A DNA stretch of 64,000 nt, taken from Isoperla grammatica. Taxonomy: Eukaryota > Arthropoda > Insecta > Plecoptera > Perlodidae. Both the position numbers and the translations under genes were made by a program. The stretch spans positions 39,780,274 to 39,844,273 of the forward strand of contig OX246744.1 in NCBI GenBank assembly GCA_945910005.1, given 5' to 3'. Numbering within the stretch: the stretch's first letter is position 1; every line of letters begins with the position of its first letter. This document shows positions 1 to 11,420 of the stretch, piece by piece. The notes beneath the pieces were generated by a model, which searched no databases, was not told where the DNA came from, and saw only the letters and a program-made list of their open reading frames with translations.

Positions 1-26
1 ATATCTCGTCAGAGATGGGGGGAGGT

Positions 27-92
27 CACGTGTGAGTCTTGCATCTAGTATGGACCATGGGTTTTGCCCAAGCCAGATTGAGTCAAAGGTCA
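27..92 (+). promoter_or_regulatory. Possible upstream control sites of the Ig-domain gene
   Basis: Short matches to known sites sit just upstream of the TATA box. They are an E-box CACGTG at 27-32, an AP-1-like TGAGTCA at 79-85, and a nuclear-receptor-like half site AGGTCA at 87-92 within TCAAAGGTCA. Matches this short also arise by chance, so only their place ahead of a TATA box supports them. The window starts at base 1, so more of the promoter may lie outside. Confidence 0.25.
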
Positions 93-108
93 ATTGATAA
101 CGCCTTGC

Positions 109-146
109 TATATATACACGCTGGGCTGGTGGTCCAACATTCACTA
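109..146 (+). promoter_or_regulatory. TATA box and initiator of the Ig-domain gene
   Basis: TATATATA at 109-116 is followed 25 bases later by TCACTA (141-146), which fits an initiator motif. This would start transcription about 60 bases before the ATG at 203. A second initiator-like TCAGTC lies at 152-157. Spacing from the TATA box to the first initiator is close to the usual 28-34 bases. The start site itself is inferred. Confidence 0.5.
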
Positions 147-202
147 CCTTCTCAGTCTGCACTGTGATCTTATCTGAATAGTTTTGTCCTACTAGTTTTG
201 AA

Positions 203-257
203 ATGTCCATCTACGTTTTTCTGACTTTGGTGGGCTTCGCCTGGTTGCTGATTGGCC
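203..257 (+). CDS. Exon 1: signal peptide of the Ig-domain gene
   Basis: ATG at 203 opens 18 codons reading MSIYVFLTLVGFAWLLIG, a strongly hydrophobic segment typical of a secretory signal peptide. The exon then has one extra base (c257) before a consensus donor GTAAGT at 258-263. It ends in phase 1, which matches the acceptor of exon 2: c joins GG to give Arg. This ATG is chosen because it is the first one downstream of the TATA/initiator pair and is followed at once by a signal sequence. A signal peptide on its own small exon separated by a large first intron is common for invertebrate immune-type genes. The exon is too short to be found by ORF length and rests on the promoter, donor and matching phase. 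Confidence 0.62.
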
Positions 258-669
258 GTAAGTAAAACAACCATATTATTATGTATATGTTGCAATAGAA
301 ACATATATGAAATGTATTTTTTGTAACTTTTTGTGAAATGTGAAATATTTATGTACATTACATACACATATGTCGTCACACAATTGTCAGTTGTTATAAG
401 ATCATAATCCTTTGCCCGCATCGGAGTCCCCTGACTTTGATAGATCGTAAACAAATAAATGTTGAACCTTGAGAGAACATAATGGCACCATTAGATGTAA
501 AGTTCTTACAAAACTATGTAAAAACCCACTACAATAGTTTTTGTACGATTGTCACTGAAATGGTTTATATACCGCAACTTAATTAATAATAGCACTGTTT
601 TGCAATTCCCAGATCTTTCGAATTAATCAACCACAATACACTCGCGATACCAGAATATGGACGGTCCGT
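258..669. other. 5' end of intron 1, no recognised feature
   Basis: AT-rich sequence following the donor site. I see no coding potential, RNA gene or repeat here. Confidence 0.5.
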
Positions 670-801
670 ATTCATAGTCGTCCCCTTTCCCCTAGGGGCG
701 CCCGTTGTTGCTACGTACGTGTGTTCTATGTGGGAAATAACATGCATGAAACTGATACCTGGCAACAGCGGGCGCCCCCAGAGGTAGGGACGACTATGAA
801 T
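670..801. mobile_element. Short MITE-like inverted repeat
   Basis: The ends are inverted copies: ATTCATAGTCGTCCC at 670 matches GGGACGACTATGAAT ending at 801. The pairing continues inward through a GGGCGCCCG core and GTTGTTGC/GGCAACAG. The total is 132 bases with no coding frame, so it is a non-autonomous foldback element. No clear target duplication is visible. It directly abuts the repeat starting at 811. Confidence 0.55.
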
Positions 802-810
802 TTACTTTTT

Positions 811-1567
811 AAGCGAGCGAAGCGAGCGTTTCCACTTGACTCTTATGGCACTTCGTTCTGTTTTTTGTTTGTTTTTGTTTTTGTTTTTTTTTTATGTCCG
901 TCGATAGCGATCGAACGGAAAGTCCGATCAACTTGAAATTTAGACCATCCACAAGCCTCGATGTGGATTGAAGGTGTATAGTTTTGAGGCAAAATCGTTC
1001 GAAAAGTTACAAAGTTACACCATAGTTACTGCAAAATATTTTTCTGAAACAAAATGGCGGCAAAATGTGAGATAGACAGATTTTTCTACGGATTTTTCCG
1101 GTCACGAATATGTTAATGTAATGGCGATTTGATAAATATTGGCAAAGTTACACAAAAGTTACTCGAAAATATATTTTTGAAACACAGTTACGGCAAAATG
1201 TGAGGTGGCTAGGCCTATGCTATGTTATAGTAAATTTTTGTCCAGTTACGAATATACTAATGTAAACGCGATCCGATACGTATAAAAGGCAGAAATTACA
1301 TTTCTATTGCTGTCAATAACTGTTAGTAACGGTGGCGGACCGCGGCGAAAACATGACAGCGAAAATTCTTAGCAACGCACATTGCACTGCATCCAACAAT
1401 GTCGGGAAGTATAATATCTATGGAAATTAGAAACATTTTTGCAATGCGCATTCTTGAATTGTTGTTAATTGTTGTTTGTATTAGCATTAAAATCTTTTCG
1501 CCAGAAAGTTCGTAGATATTGACGCGCTCGCTTATCAACGCGTCAAACAGAGCGTTTTCCTAGTTAT
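811..1567 (+). mobile_element. Helitron-like non-autonomous repeat, copy A of a head-to-tail pair
   Basis: The repeat starts with AAGCGAGCGAAGCGAGCG. It ends with a hairpin-like CGCTCG...GAGCG segment followed by TTTTCCTAG, then T. A hairpin a few bases before a CTRR-T end is the usual mark of a Helitron 3' terminus. The body matches the next copy at 1583 closely (TCGATAGCG, CCACAAGCCTCGATGTGG and ATGGCGGCAAAATGTGAG-type segments). No Rep/helicase frame is present. The Helitron assignment is an inference from the end structure and tandem placement. Confidence 0.45.
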
Positions 1568-1582
1568 AAATTCACAATAATT

Positions 1583-2312
1583 AAGCGAGCGAAGCGAGCG
1601 TCTCCATTATACCTTCATGGCACTTCGTTCTGTTTTTGTTTGTTTTGTCTGTCGATAGCGGTCGAACGGAAAGCCCGATCAACTTGAAATTGTGACCATC
1701 CACAAGCCTCGATGTGGATTGAATGTGTATAGTTTTGTGGGAAAATCGTTTGGAAAGTTACAAAGTTACACCAAAGTTAATGTAAATTATTTTTCTGAAA
1801 CTAAATGGTGGCAAAATGTGAGAAACCTTTATTTTTACAAACATTTTTCCGGTCACGAATATGTTTATTTTATGGCGATCTGATAAGTATTGGCAAAGTT
1901 ACACAAACGTTACTCGAAAATATTTTTCTGAATCACAGTCACACCAAAATGTGTGGTCACTATCTTATTGTTACTCTTTGTCCGGTCACAAATATACTTA
2001 CTTAGAAGCGATCTGATACGTATTAGAGGCAACATTTCTATTGCTGTCAATAACTGTTAGTAACGGTGGCGGACCGCGGCGAAAACACTAGACAAAATGA
2101 CACATAAAAATCTTAGCAACGCAAACTGCACAGCATTCAACAATGTCGGGAAGTATAAAAGGTATGGACATAAGAAAAATGTTTGCAATTCGCATTCTCG
2201 TATTGTTGTTAATTGTTGTTGTTATTAGCTTTGAAAACTTTTCGCCAGAACGTTTGTAGATATGGACGCGCTCGCTTATCAACGCGTCGAACAGAGCGTT
2301 TTCCTAGTTATA
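1583..2312 (+). mobile_element. Helitron-like non-autonomous repeat, copy B
   Basis: This is a second copy of the 811 repeat with the same start motif and the same GAGCGTTTTCCTAG end, offset 772 bases from copy A. The copies differ by substitutions and small indels, so the duplication is not recent. Head-to-tail pairs are known for Helitrons. The family recurs as a partial copy near 33575-33700. Confidence 0.45.
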
Positions 2313-2599
2313 ATAATTTTATTTTCATAATGCCCTGATGTTACTGTCGATAGCAAATTTTAATTCTGGTACCTCGATTGTTACTGGGTTTGATAAATTC
2401 GAAATGTCTGGAAATACATATTTAGATATATACTCATTATTTGTACCTCGAAGATATAAATCCAGGAGGTAGCAACGTGTTGAGCTATAAAATATATAGC
2501 TTATAAAAAAAACATCACAAACTTCCATCAGAAAAAATTATGGAGATTCCTTTCAAGATTCAAGTTTGAAGTCAAAAATTTTCTAAGAATATGCGGCGT

Positions 2600-3432
2600 C
2601 CGGTGGTTAATGCTGTTCTTATGGGGGCTCAAACATTTTTTTTAAGTACTTATTTTTTAAATATCTCATTACCGACGGTGTACCTACACATTTTCGTATG
2701 TTAAAAAAAAAACTGATTCATTGTGTGAGCAACAATAAAATTGTAAATTGTTGAAAATTTACTGTTTCAATGACTACTACAAAATAAAAACGTTACAACT
2801 TATATAATTATTTTGCGTAAAAAATATTGCCTAACTGTATTGTTATTATCCACTCTACTTTAGCAATGCAATTCTTTGAAAAAATGGCGTAATATGGTCT
2901 TTTATTAAAGAATTTACACTGAATTAAAAAAATATGTATAGTTTTTTCGTGATGATATACTTTAAATGAAAAATATATGTTCATATCAAGTGATTTATTC
3001 TGTAGCAGAAAAACTCCGTTTCGAGTGGTAAATGCGCTTGAATAATTAATGGTTCATGTAAAACTATATGGGTGCGTTATTTCCCATAAGCACAATGCTT
3101 TCACCCGCGCTCTCCCTAGCGGCAGCGAAGACAACTTCTAGCAGCAGCTCCCGAAGATATCGGCACACCTTCCCTCCTCGCCCCCCTCACCAACACACTG
3201 CCTCACAACCATCTTATCTGTTATTGTTATGAACGTCGAACTTAGCTTATCTCTCTATCTTACCTACATCACTTATATTATGAGCAGCCCACAGTGGCTC
3301 TCTTGCTGCCTTTGGTGAACTTTGAGCCTATGCATTCGCCAGGTTCGAGTCCTGTTTAGTCATGGATTCCGTATGGAGTGGTTTTTATCTTCATGATTTC
3401 ACTACTCACTGTCTCGATAATCATCGTTGCCA
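2600..3432 (+). repeat. Dispersed repeat segment A (left copy)
   Basis: This segment is a diverged inverted copy of 49380-50225. Shared blocks include TTAAATATCTCATTAC, AATTGTAAATTGTTGAAAAT and GCCGATATC-type GC-rich stretches. A tRNA-like part lies at about 3280-3358, with GCCACTGTGGGCTGC in reverse and the B-box GGTTCGAGTCC near 3341. In the right-hand copy, segment A is directly joined to segment B. Here the two are separated by about 2.1 kb of later insertions. Confidence 0.65.
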
Positions 3433-3660
3433 AAATATGATTACGTAAAGGCTACATACATACATACCATCATCAACAGTGAGATCAATATAATAAATAG
3501 ACATCCCTCTTAGTCTCAGACATAATATGTTATGTATTATTTTGAAAATTTAATGATTGAGAAGTGATTTTAAAAATAAAATGGTGTTGATAACGGGAAA
3601 CTTATTGTTTAAATAATAATTTGAATGCAAAATGATCTATTTTGATGGAAAATTTCCGTG

Positions 3661-3895
3661 TAGGGCTGCGGTGCCATGTGTTATGTAATGCAGAAAGTAT
3701 AAGGTTCAAACCCCGGTCGGGGCATGGGTTTTTGTAGTTTGGAACTTGACTTTAATCTATTAATATGGTTCTGGTGTACCGGTGTTATGGTTACGGTGAA
3801 TTTAGAGCCGTCATTACAACAAAGCACATTTAAGGTAGTAGCCTATAAATGTCCCCCACTGAAAGTCAGTTGTTCTGAGTGGGTTTTTATCAATT
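3661..3895 (+). mobile_element. tRNA-derived SINE
   Basis: The head has an RNA polymerase III B-box, GGTTCAAACCCCG, near 3703-3715, with a GGTGCCATGTG-type A-box region upstream. It is followed by a body containing TCCCCCACTGAAAGTCAGT and GAGTGGGTTTTTA. The same body motif recurs near 13736-13775, which supports a shared SINE family. Its end runs directly into the TTTATTCA microsatellite, a common placement for SINE tails. Confidence 0.5.
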
Positions 3896-4795
3896 CATTT
3901 ATGCATTGATTCGTTTATTCATTTATTCATGTATTCATTTATTTATATATTCATTTATTCATTTATTTATTTGTTAATTTTTTCATTTATTCATTCATTC
4001 ATTTATTAATTTTATATTAGTAATGTTTTCATTTATTTATTTGTTCGTTTATTCATTTATTCATTTATTCATTTATTCATTTATTCATTTACTCATTTAT
4101 TCATTTATTCATTTAATCATTTATTAATTAATGTATTCATTTATTCATTTATTTTTTTGTTCATTTATTCATTTATTTATTTATTCATTTATTCATGTAT
4201 TCATTTATTTATATATTCATTTATTCATTTATTTATTTGTTAATTTTTTCATTTATTCATTCATTCATTTATTAATTTTATATTAGTAATGTTTTCCTTT
4301 ATTTATTTGTTCGTTTATTCATTTATTCATTTATTCATTTATTTATTTATTTAACATTCATTCATTCATTCCTCTATTCATTTATTAATTCATCCATTCC
4401 TTCATTCATTCATTTATTCATTCAGTTATTCATTTTATAAAGTTATTAATTTATTTATTTATTTAGTAATTTACTTATTTACTTATTTACTTGTTTACTA
4501 GTTTACTTGTTTACTTGTTTACTTGTTTACTTGTTTTACATATTCTTTTTTTGCTTATTTACTTATTAAACTTAGTGTACTTATTTTTTATTTACTTATT
4601 TTACTTATATTACTTATTTCTTATTTAATTACTTACCCTTCATTCATTCATTCATTCATTCATTCATACATTTATTTATTTTTATCACACATACATTTAT
4701 ATTTTATAATATACATTTTTTATTTATTTATTCATTCATTTATTCTTTATTTAATTATTAATTCATTAATTTATTTATATACTTATTTAGGTATT
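3895..4795 (+). repeat. TTTATTCA-type microsatellite
   Basis: About 900 bases of degenerate TTTATTCA/TTCATTCA repeats. A roughly 250-base segment (about 3926-4120) is itself duplicated near 4197-4350. Apparent frames here are low-complexity and not coding. It probably grew from the tail of the preceding SINE. Confidence 0.85.
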
Positions 4796-4799
4796 TGCT

Positions 4800-5555
4800 T
4801 GTTTAAGCAAGAGGTGTTGCTTTTATTCATTGAACAATCTTGTACATGTTATCTTTGGCGATACTTAAGAAGTTGCCTATATGACAATACCTTTGGTGTG
4901 TACAGGGTGCGAACTGACATCTTGGTAGAGGGGCGTGGGTAGAAAGGGGTCTGGGGCGAAGCCCTAGCCGCCGAAAGCAAACTGTTTTGGGGTATTGTTG
5001 CCCTCGAGATGGCCTTAGAAGCATTGTGAGGTATTATTTTGAAGATATTTTATTCTCGTATTTTATTTTTTCACCAATTTTCTTTGTAGTTTTAACCTAT
5101 TCCTATATTATGTAAATTAATGATTTAACTGTCATTCACCCACTTGTTCTTGGCGACGTAAATGAAAGTCTTCAGTACCGGTATCCTAACAGTTAGATCA
5201 CACGAATATTTATTTTAGCTAATATAGAAATATAGGTGTAAATTGACGCATTATTTATTAACGTTATGAGATAAAGTCACTTGATATGATATGAAATGAG
5301 ATGGGTATCCAGAGGTGGGGATTTAGCCATCCCCGGTGGGAATACCTTTCAGTAAAACAGAGCCAGGGATGAAATTACCAGAGGGGAAAATCCCCCCCCC
5401 CGTCAATTCGCATCGTGTATACACCATGCAATATGCAGTGGCGTATCCAGAAATTTGGAAATGGCGGACCACCCATAAGCAGTGGTACAGCAGTGGTACC
5501 ACTCGATACTTTTTAAAACTACCCAGATATAGATACAGCTGAGATACTCTGGTGG
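4800..5555. other. Non-coding stretch with hAT-type end fragment
   Basis: No gene seen. GCAGTGGCGTATCCAG at about 5434-5449 resembles the terminal sequence of many hAT transposons (CAGTGGCGTA). A similar fragment lies at 47824. A GGGGATTTAGCCATCCCC palindrome is at about 5319-5336. No matching second terminus was found. Confidence 0.35.
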
Positions 5556-6350
5556 AAATGTACCTAGACCCAGACAGATTCCTTTTTAGAAATGTACCTA
5601 GGTAAAGATAAAACTACAAGATACTTTAAACTGTTATGTAGTTTACAAAGGGTTAGAATTTTGAATAAAATGATAATATGTATAAATCAACATATATCTG
5701 AATTGTATAAATTACATCAAAATGATGTAGCTCGTTTTTTAATTCTCAACGATAAATTATACCCATTGGCATTGTACGGTTTGACAGAAACTAGTTACAA
5801 AATAGAGGTATTAATTTCTTTATAATGATTGGCTAAAAGTTACCTAATAGATAATAATTAAAAGCAGTAGAAATAATACAATATTGTTTAATCAATAGAT
5901 ATGCAGATTGTCTTAAAAGAGTACGATAGGCTACTTATTAAGAAGGGAAGATAGGCCTATAATGAACAACATGAACATATAGAACCAAACACTTGCTTGA
6001 CGTTACAATCATTTATTATTGAATTGAAATCGAATGCTAGATAGCTGCCCAAAATATTATATTGTTAAAGGATATTTGTTTTTAATAAGCTCCGACAAAT
6101 CATAAAATATAAGCCAATCAGTACCTTGGGAGGGTCGAAGCAACAAGAGAAATAATATTGGAAAACTATCATAACAAATTAAAAACTATTTTCATGAAAT
6201 AAATCTATGATTGAGTCTGATTTATTTAAATAAAATGAAGGAGGTAGGAATCGGCGGTGAATTTGTACCACTTTGTAATGGTATCATAAATAAGGTAGAA
6301 TGTAGATGACAAAAAGCACGTTATTAATTAACATAGTCAGTATATTTTAC
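5556..6350 (+). repeat. Dispersed repeat segment B (left copy)
   Basis: This matches 48600-49385 in inverted orientation. Shared blocks include AAATGTACCTAGGTA, CAATAGATATGCAGA and TGGGAGGGTCGAAGCAACAAG. It is the continuation of segment A at 2600-3432. Short frames within it are not conserved as coding. Confidence 0.65.
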
Positions 6351-7265
6351 GATATCATATTTAACATTCAGGAAGTTTTGGCATAATACGACATAATACG
6401 ACATAAGGGGAAGGATGAGTCTTACTTTTGCAGTGGTACAGTAAATGCGCTATAACTCGTAAACCAATAGCTCAATATTCATGAAACTTTTTTCTCGTAC
6501 AGACAACTTCTGTACAATTTCTGCGTGGGTCTCGGCTTTTTTAAATTCTCGCCATCGTATCCGCAAATATTTTTTAAAGTTGACTTTTTAATAGAACTAG
6601 ATAGAAAAAATCTAAAACCAACCCACAAAATGTACGCTTATAATTAAAATGTCCTAAGAATTTAAAAACGGCATCTTGACTAGGCAAGCTACAATTTGAT
6701 GTTTAAATTGGACAGAATTTGAAGCGAATGTGCTGCCCTCCATAGAAATGTCTCCGAACCAGTACACTCCGACTGCAAGATTCTTGGAGGGGAAGTTTTG
6801 CGCGAGTGAGAAGCTCGTTTGAGAGAGAGATGCACAGCCATAGACGACCCTTCTTTCAACAACAAAAGCCAGCGGCCGGTCGGGCGGAATGCCGCCTGGC
6901 TGGCTGGTGGCTGGGTTGTAAATATCTGCTGTAAATACATTTGAAATGCATTTGAAAGGAGCACGGTCGGTCGACCACTAATGAATCACTTCTCGTGAGT
7001 AAGAAGATTTTGATTTGGAAAACTTGAACGATGTTCACGAGGTTCACAAATCTATTACTTCTATGTAAATAAATTTCACAACATTATTCTTTATACATTT
7101 TTTTTATAAATGTTAGAGTGATGATAAGAAATCCCCAAAATATTGTTTATAATTGTATGTAGTTAGCCTATATTACAAAAAATGAAGTCAAGTTTTACCC
7201 CTTACTCATGTCAATTTACAAACTCAGTATTGGTGCGAGAATATCCAAATTGTATATATACATTA
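6351..7265. other. Non-coding part of intron 1
   Basis: AT-rich sequence with a more GC-rich patch at about 6720-6980. That patch has short overlapping minus-strand frames but no recognisable domain, splice context or repeat partner. Confidence 0.4.
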
Positions 7266-7490
7266 TATATATGGAGAGATCCAGAAATAAAAAGCAACCC
7301 CTACTGGGAATCGAACTCCAGGTCTCCCACTTGCCGGGTGGGCTCCATAACCTTTACACCACCGAGACTGGTAATTCGTCGGCTGGATTGTGTGCATTAT
7401 GACATTATGGCGCTCACCCGGCAAATGCTCCGGATACCTGACTTCGATTCCCAGTCGGGGTTGGTTTTTTACTTTCCGTATTTTCACCAC
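7266..7490. mobile_element. Two tRNA-derived SINE heads in inverted orientation
   Basis: A minus-strand head (about 7296-7370) carries the B-box as GGGAATCGAACTCC and an A-box TGGTGTAAAGG in reverse complement. A plus-strand partner (about 7410-7485) carries TTCGATTCCCAGTCGGGG. Both are flanked by CCAGAAATAAAAA / TTTTTTACTTTCCG. The two could pair into a long hairpin. Confidence 0.5.
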
Positions 7491-7666
7491 CACCATCACG
7501 AAAAGAGTGTTTCTTGAAATAATATCGATTTAATATATGTTATAAGGAAACATTTGTACAGATAAAACCAATCCTTATAATACATTCTGCAACCAACAAA
7601 ATATAAAAAATCGTATATAATATATGAAATCTGGTTTTTACAGTAAGCCACTATGAGTTTTATATA

Positions 7667-7800
7667 AGTGAACTAAGACAGAAAGTAAAAAATCCTACCC
7701 CGCTGGGAATCGAATCCAGGACTCCCACGCCGGCAAGTGGTAGACCTGGGTTCGATTCCCAGCGGGGTCAGAATTTTTAGCTTTCTGTCTTAGTTCACAC
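7667..7800. mobile_element. Foldback made from tRNA-SINE 3' halves
   Basis: GAACTAAGACAGAAAG at the left is the inverse of CTTTCTGTCTTAGTTC at the right. The stem continues through CCCCGCTGGGAATCGAA and its complement. The spacer is only about 20 bases. It carries the B-box GGTTCGATTCCC. A further half copy lies at about 7826-7874. Confidence 0.6.
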
Positions 7801-7825
7801 ATATACATATATTTTATGGGACAAG

Positions 7826-7874
7826 ACACAAAGTAAAACAACCGACCCTGCTGGGAATCGAACCCAGCGGGGCT
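7826..7874 (-). mobile_element. tRNA-SINE fragment
   Basis: A short minus-strand fragment with GACAAGACACAAAGTAAAA and CTGGGAATCGAACCCAGC, the same family as the 7667-7800 hairpin. Confidence 0.4.
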
Positions 7875-8589
7875 ATTCTCTAAATATGAGCAGTGAGCAC
7901 GTGATCGAGTAATGACGGTTTTTTACTACGCGATGCGTTATTATGAGTCATAACTTTTATCACTTTCTCAATACTACGCCGTTCCGCCTCAACGCGTATA
8001 TAATTTATTTAGTACAAAATGTGTTCCAATTTGTTGGATAAATTTAATTTATACAGACACTTAGCAAGATAGCAAGAAGGTATTACAATCATTTCCCGTT
8101 CGAATTTATCGCGAAGTTTTAGGTTATATAAGACTCGTACCGTAAGTTATGAAATCATAGCTTATCGCATGGTACAAATATAACGTGATTTTTGAGGTGA
8201 TAGGTAATATGACGTGCTCTCATTTCGAGAATAGCTGGGTCTCCCACTTGTCGGGCGGGCCACAGCTACAGAGGAACACATTTTTATGATATTCAGCCCT
8301 AACATATTTCAGTTTATGTGTTTATAACTATATTGACAAGTGAGCCGCGACACCCACCGACCCACTTTCTGAGGAACAGTAACAACAGTAACATGGCATT
8401 GATATCCACAACATGCGAAGCTACGCAACACTCTAGTTTTCATCAACCCTTTCAGCATATTGGCGGCTGCTGTCTTGTGCATAATGTCCTAGCTAATAGC
8501 TATAGTGTGGGTTTCCTTCGTTGTCTTCTACAAGATAAACGACAAGTCAAGTGCAGGTTGCATATTCTACAAGAACTGTGTGTACTCTC

Positions 8590-8870
8590 TTCGTCGGGTG
8601 CGAGGGTCGAGAGTACCACCGCATTTTCACGTCTATTGTGCGTTCTTCTTGAGATCGCCCCCTCAGTATAAACTAATTCATTCGTAAAGCATTCATTTAT
8701 ATGCAGTACAACTAGCGATACTCAACTTTATCCATGGTGTGCTCGAAAACATTTATTATTATCAAATTGTATATTCATTCCATTACATTGTATTTTATAT
8801 TACGTTTAGATTTTCTTCTATTCTGTGGGTTTTATAGTTATCTCTGGTACAGGGTTGCAGGTGTGAAAAA
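8590..8870 (+). repeat. Diverged intronic duplication, copy 1
   Basis: This resembles 10100-10282 plus 10941-10980. Shared stretches include CCCCTCAGTA, TTTATAACCTCTGGTACAGGG-like sequence and ACTTTATCCATGG-like sequence. Short frames at 8318-8687 are not recognisable as any protein. Confidence 0.35.
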
Positions 8871-9428
8871 GTAACGAACTTTCCAAGTGATCTGTCTCAA
8901 ATCCCCATGTTGCTTGTCAGTAAACAAACATTTGGAGAGGCTTGTACCGAGGTGAGTATAACGAAGGCCTCGCTTGTACTGTCTACTCAGCGATCTCGGG
9001 TAGCAGTGACCCAATAACCGAGGCCTGCAGTTTGCAAGCTTGTCAGCTGGCTGGTTGGTGACGGAGCAATAAGTCTACAATTGTCTTGAAAAGTTATCCC
9101 ATCATGTTCATGATTAACCAATTAAAATTTACAAATCAATCGATGGATATTGATTGAAAGGCTACCCTGCCCACATCACAAGTTATTATTTTGTCACACC
9201 TGCAATATCAAGGGTTCATTCTTACCTATTTCGGTGCTCTGATTAATTTGTATTAGATACTATAAAGCTACAATTGAATGTTATCATCAGATTCCTATGC
9301 AAGTTTTAAGTATTGTATCTATATCTTATATCCATTTTACCCAATAAAGTATAGTATTTTACATGAGACAAAATGTTACAAGCAATTGTAATTTTTAGCT
9401 TCAATATAATATATTCATCTTATTTATT

Positions 9429-9429
<1 letters not shown>

Positions 9430-9490
<61 letters not shown>
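9430..9490 (+). repeat. TA dinucleotide microsatellite
   Basis: About 30 uninterrupted TA units. Confidence 0.95.
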
Positions 9491-9494
<4 letters not shown>

Positions 9495-10282
9495 TATTAC
9501 TGATGTATTCCTATTGTGCATCAAATTGTTTTTACATTATTTTCTCTATGAAATCTACTGGGCGTAAAGAGGCAAGTAAACAACTTATACATTGTAATAT
9601 GACAAGTAGAAACCCACGATTATATTTTTGTATTACAGCAGTGTGAAATAATAACCCATAATTATTGTTTAGCGTTAAATAATGCATTTCATTATATATT
9701 GAATGCTGTAATATAAATAAGTTGCGAGTGCGCATACACATATGATTTACGATTATTGTAAATGTAGCCAATAATAATAATAATGATAATACAAAATAAA
9801 AGTGATTATCTCATCAGCTCACATTGTGTCTTCAGGTTTTACTATCCAGATCCAAAATAAGTAAGTGTAGATGAACAAATCTAGTTTTGTATTAGTAAAG
9901 TTTCTAATAAGTTTTTTTCTAATTGTAATGACGCGGCAATGAACTTCGTTGTTTGACAACCATCTTTAGAAAGATTCCAGATTACAGTGCCGTTCTTGCA
10001 CGAAGCTGTCGTGCCAGACAAGGGTCTTCCTCAACCACCCGGCCGAGGGGGGCGGAAGGACTGATCGCAAATTATACCTGTCAATAGGTGAGGTAATTAC
10101 GCCTCTTGTGCTTCTTCGCTGAGTTCGTCCCCTCAGTAAAAACTATTTGTTTGAATAATTAACAAATTTTACAACTCTATCCATAGTTTGCTCACAAACA
10201 TGTACTCTCGTTACCGGCACTTATCTTCACTACCCGCGATATTCCATCAACGAACAGAAACTCTAATTACATATTTTGTAAC

Positions 10283-10932
10283 CATAGGCGTGCGCAGGGG
10301 GGGGGGGGGGCAAGGGGGGGCAGCGGCCCCCCCCCCCCTTAGGATAGGTGAGCTTTTTTTTTTAAATAGAATTTGGCCCAGGGTATACCGTATACGCCTG
10401 CCGATCGTAAAAGACGAGAAGAGGACCTATAGGCTATAGCACCTTCCTCATATTAAATATATTCCTCAAACTGTCACTGTTGCTCCAACTGCCTTGCCCG
10501 TTTGACCCGGGAAAGAATAGGTCCAGAATATAGTGCCTGTCGTAATGGGCGACAAAAATGCTGACTCCTGACATGATGGTTCTAATCTTACCTGAAGTCC
10601 TAGATTGGAATGACGTTGGAATCAGCTGACCGGCCTCAACATCAACTGTTGCCTTACCGCCAAGATTTTGGCTTTGGGACTGACTATTTCCTTCACTTTG
10701 TAACAATGATATCCACAAATAATTGTGTGAAATTAACCCATTAAACAGACAATCTGTCCTCCTCCAAATACGCTTAAAAACACGTTTAAAAATGCATGTC
10801 TTTAAAAAAAATCTCCTGCGGAGCTTCTTGTGGGGGGCATTTCCCCCACACCCCCCATTGGCGCCGCCGTGAAGTACTTTCATTGGGAATTTATTGTGCC
10901 CCCCCATTGATCAATCTCTGTGCACGCCTATG
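10283..10932. mobile_element. hAT-like non-autonomous transposon with intact 8-bp target duplication
   Basis: Terminal inverted repeats CATAGGCGTGCGCAG (left) and CTGTGCACGCCTATG (right) are flanked by exact direct repeats TTTGTAAC at 10275-10282 and 10933-10940. An 8-bp duplication with short inverted ends is the hAT signature. Just inside the left end are G- and C-runs (10297-10340) able to form a hairpin. A 157-codon minus-strand frame inside (10434-10907) has no recognisable transposase motifs. The element splits the second copy of the 8590 duplication. Confidence 0.7.
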
Positions 10933-11284
10933 TTTGTAACTTTTATAAACCTCTGGTACAGGGTTGTATGTGTAACCAAATTACTAAACCAGCGATTGGA
11001 ATATGGATGTTACCTCCAGTATTTGACACTCTGATACGCTCCGTACAACAGCAGATGATGTAAATGTAAGCTTGTTGCGTATACATCAATGGTTCATACT
11101 TCATGCTTACTTATAGTTTGATCTGATGGACATTTTATGAATGTTCGTAGGTTGTATACTATAAAAACACGACGTATTGTAATATATTTGTTAATTGTAT
11201 ACAATTGAATGTCGTTAAGTTTATGTCTACTTTTGTAAACTGCAATCGCCTATTCATAATCATTGATTTATTTGACGTAAAAGT

Positions 11285-11420
11285 ACAAGATATTATTCTT
11301 ATTATCATTTTATTGTTGCAATACATAGAAACTCGGTCAAAATTGGCATAAACATGTTGTACAGACATAAATGTCAAGTATTTCCATGTGCTTACCTTAC
11401 TAAACTCTACTTAGAACGAA
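11285..11420 (+). repeat. Direct duplication, copy 1 of 2
   Basis: About 130 bases beginning TTATCATTTTATTGTTGCAA and ending in AATATATCATT are repeated at 11888-12025 with few differences. A MITE lies between the copies. Confidence 0.7.

Noticed and set aside
7296..7370. True tRNA gene
   Set aside because: It has A- and B-box-like motifs but imperfect cloverleaf pairing and several copies with shared non-tRNA flanks, so SINE is the better call. The same applies at 32357, 32485, 33157 and 62451.
8318..8687. Overlapping plus-strand frames of 117 and 60 codons
   Set aside because: They lie partly in a duplicated intronic segment whose second copy does not keep the frame.
10434..10907. 157-codon minus-strand frame inside the hAT-like element
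   Set aside because: No hAT transposase motifs and no similarity I recognise. Probably chance.
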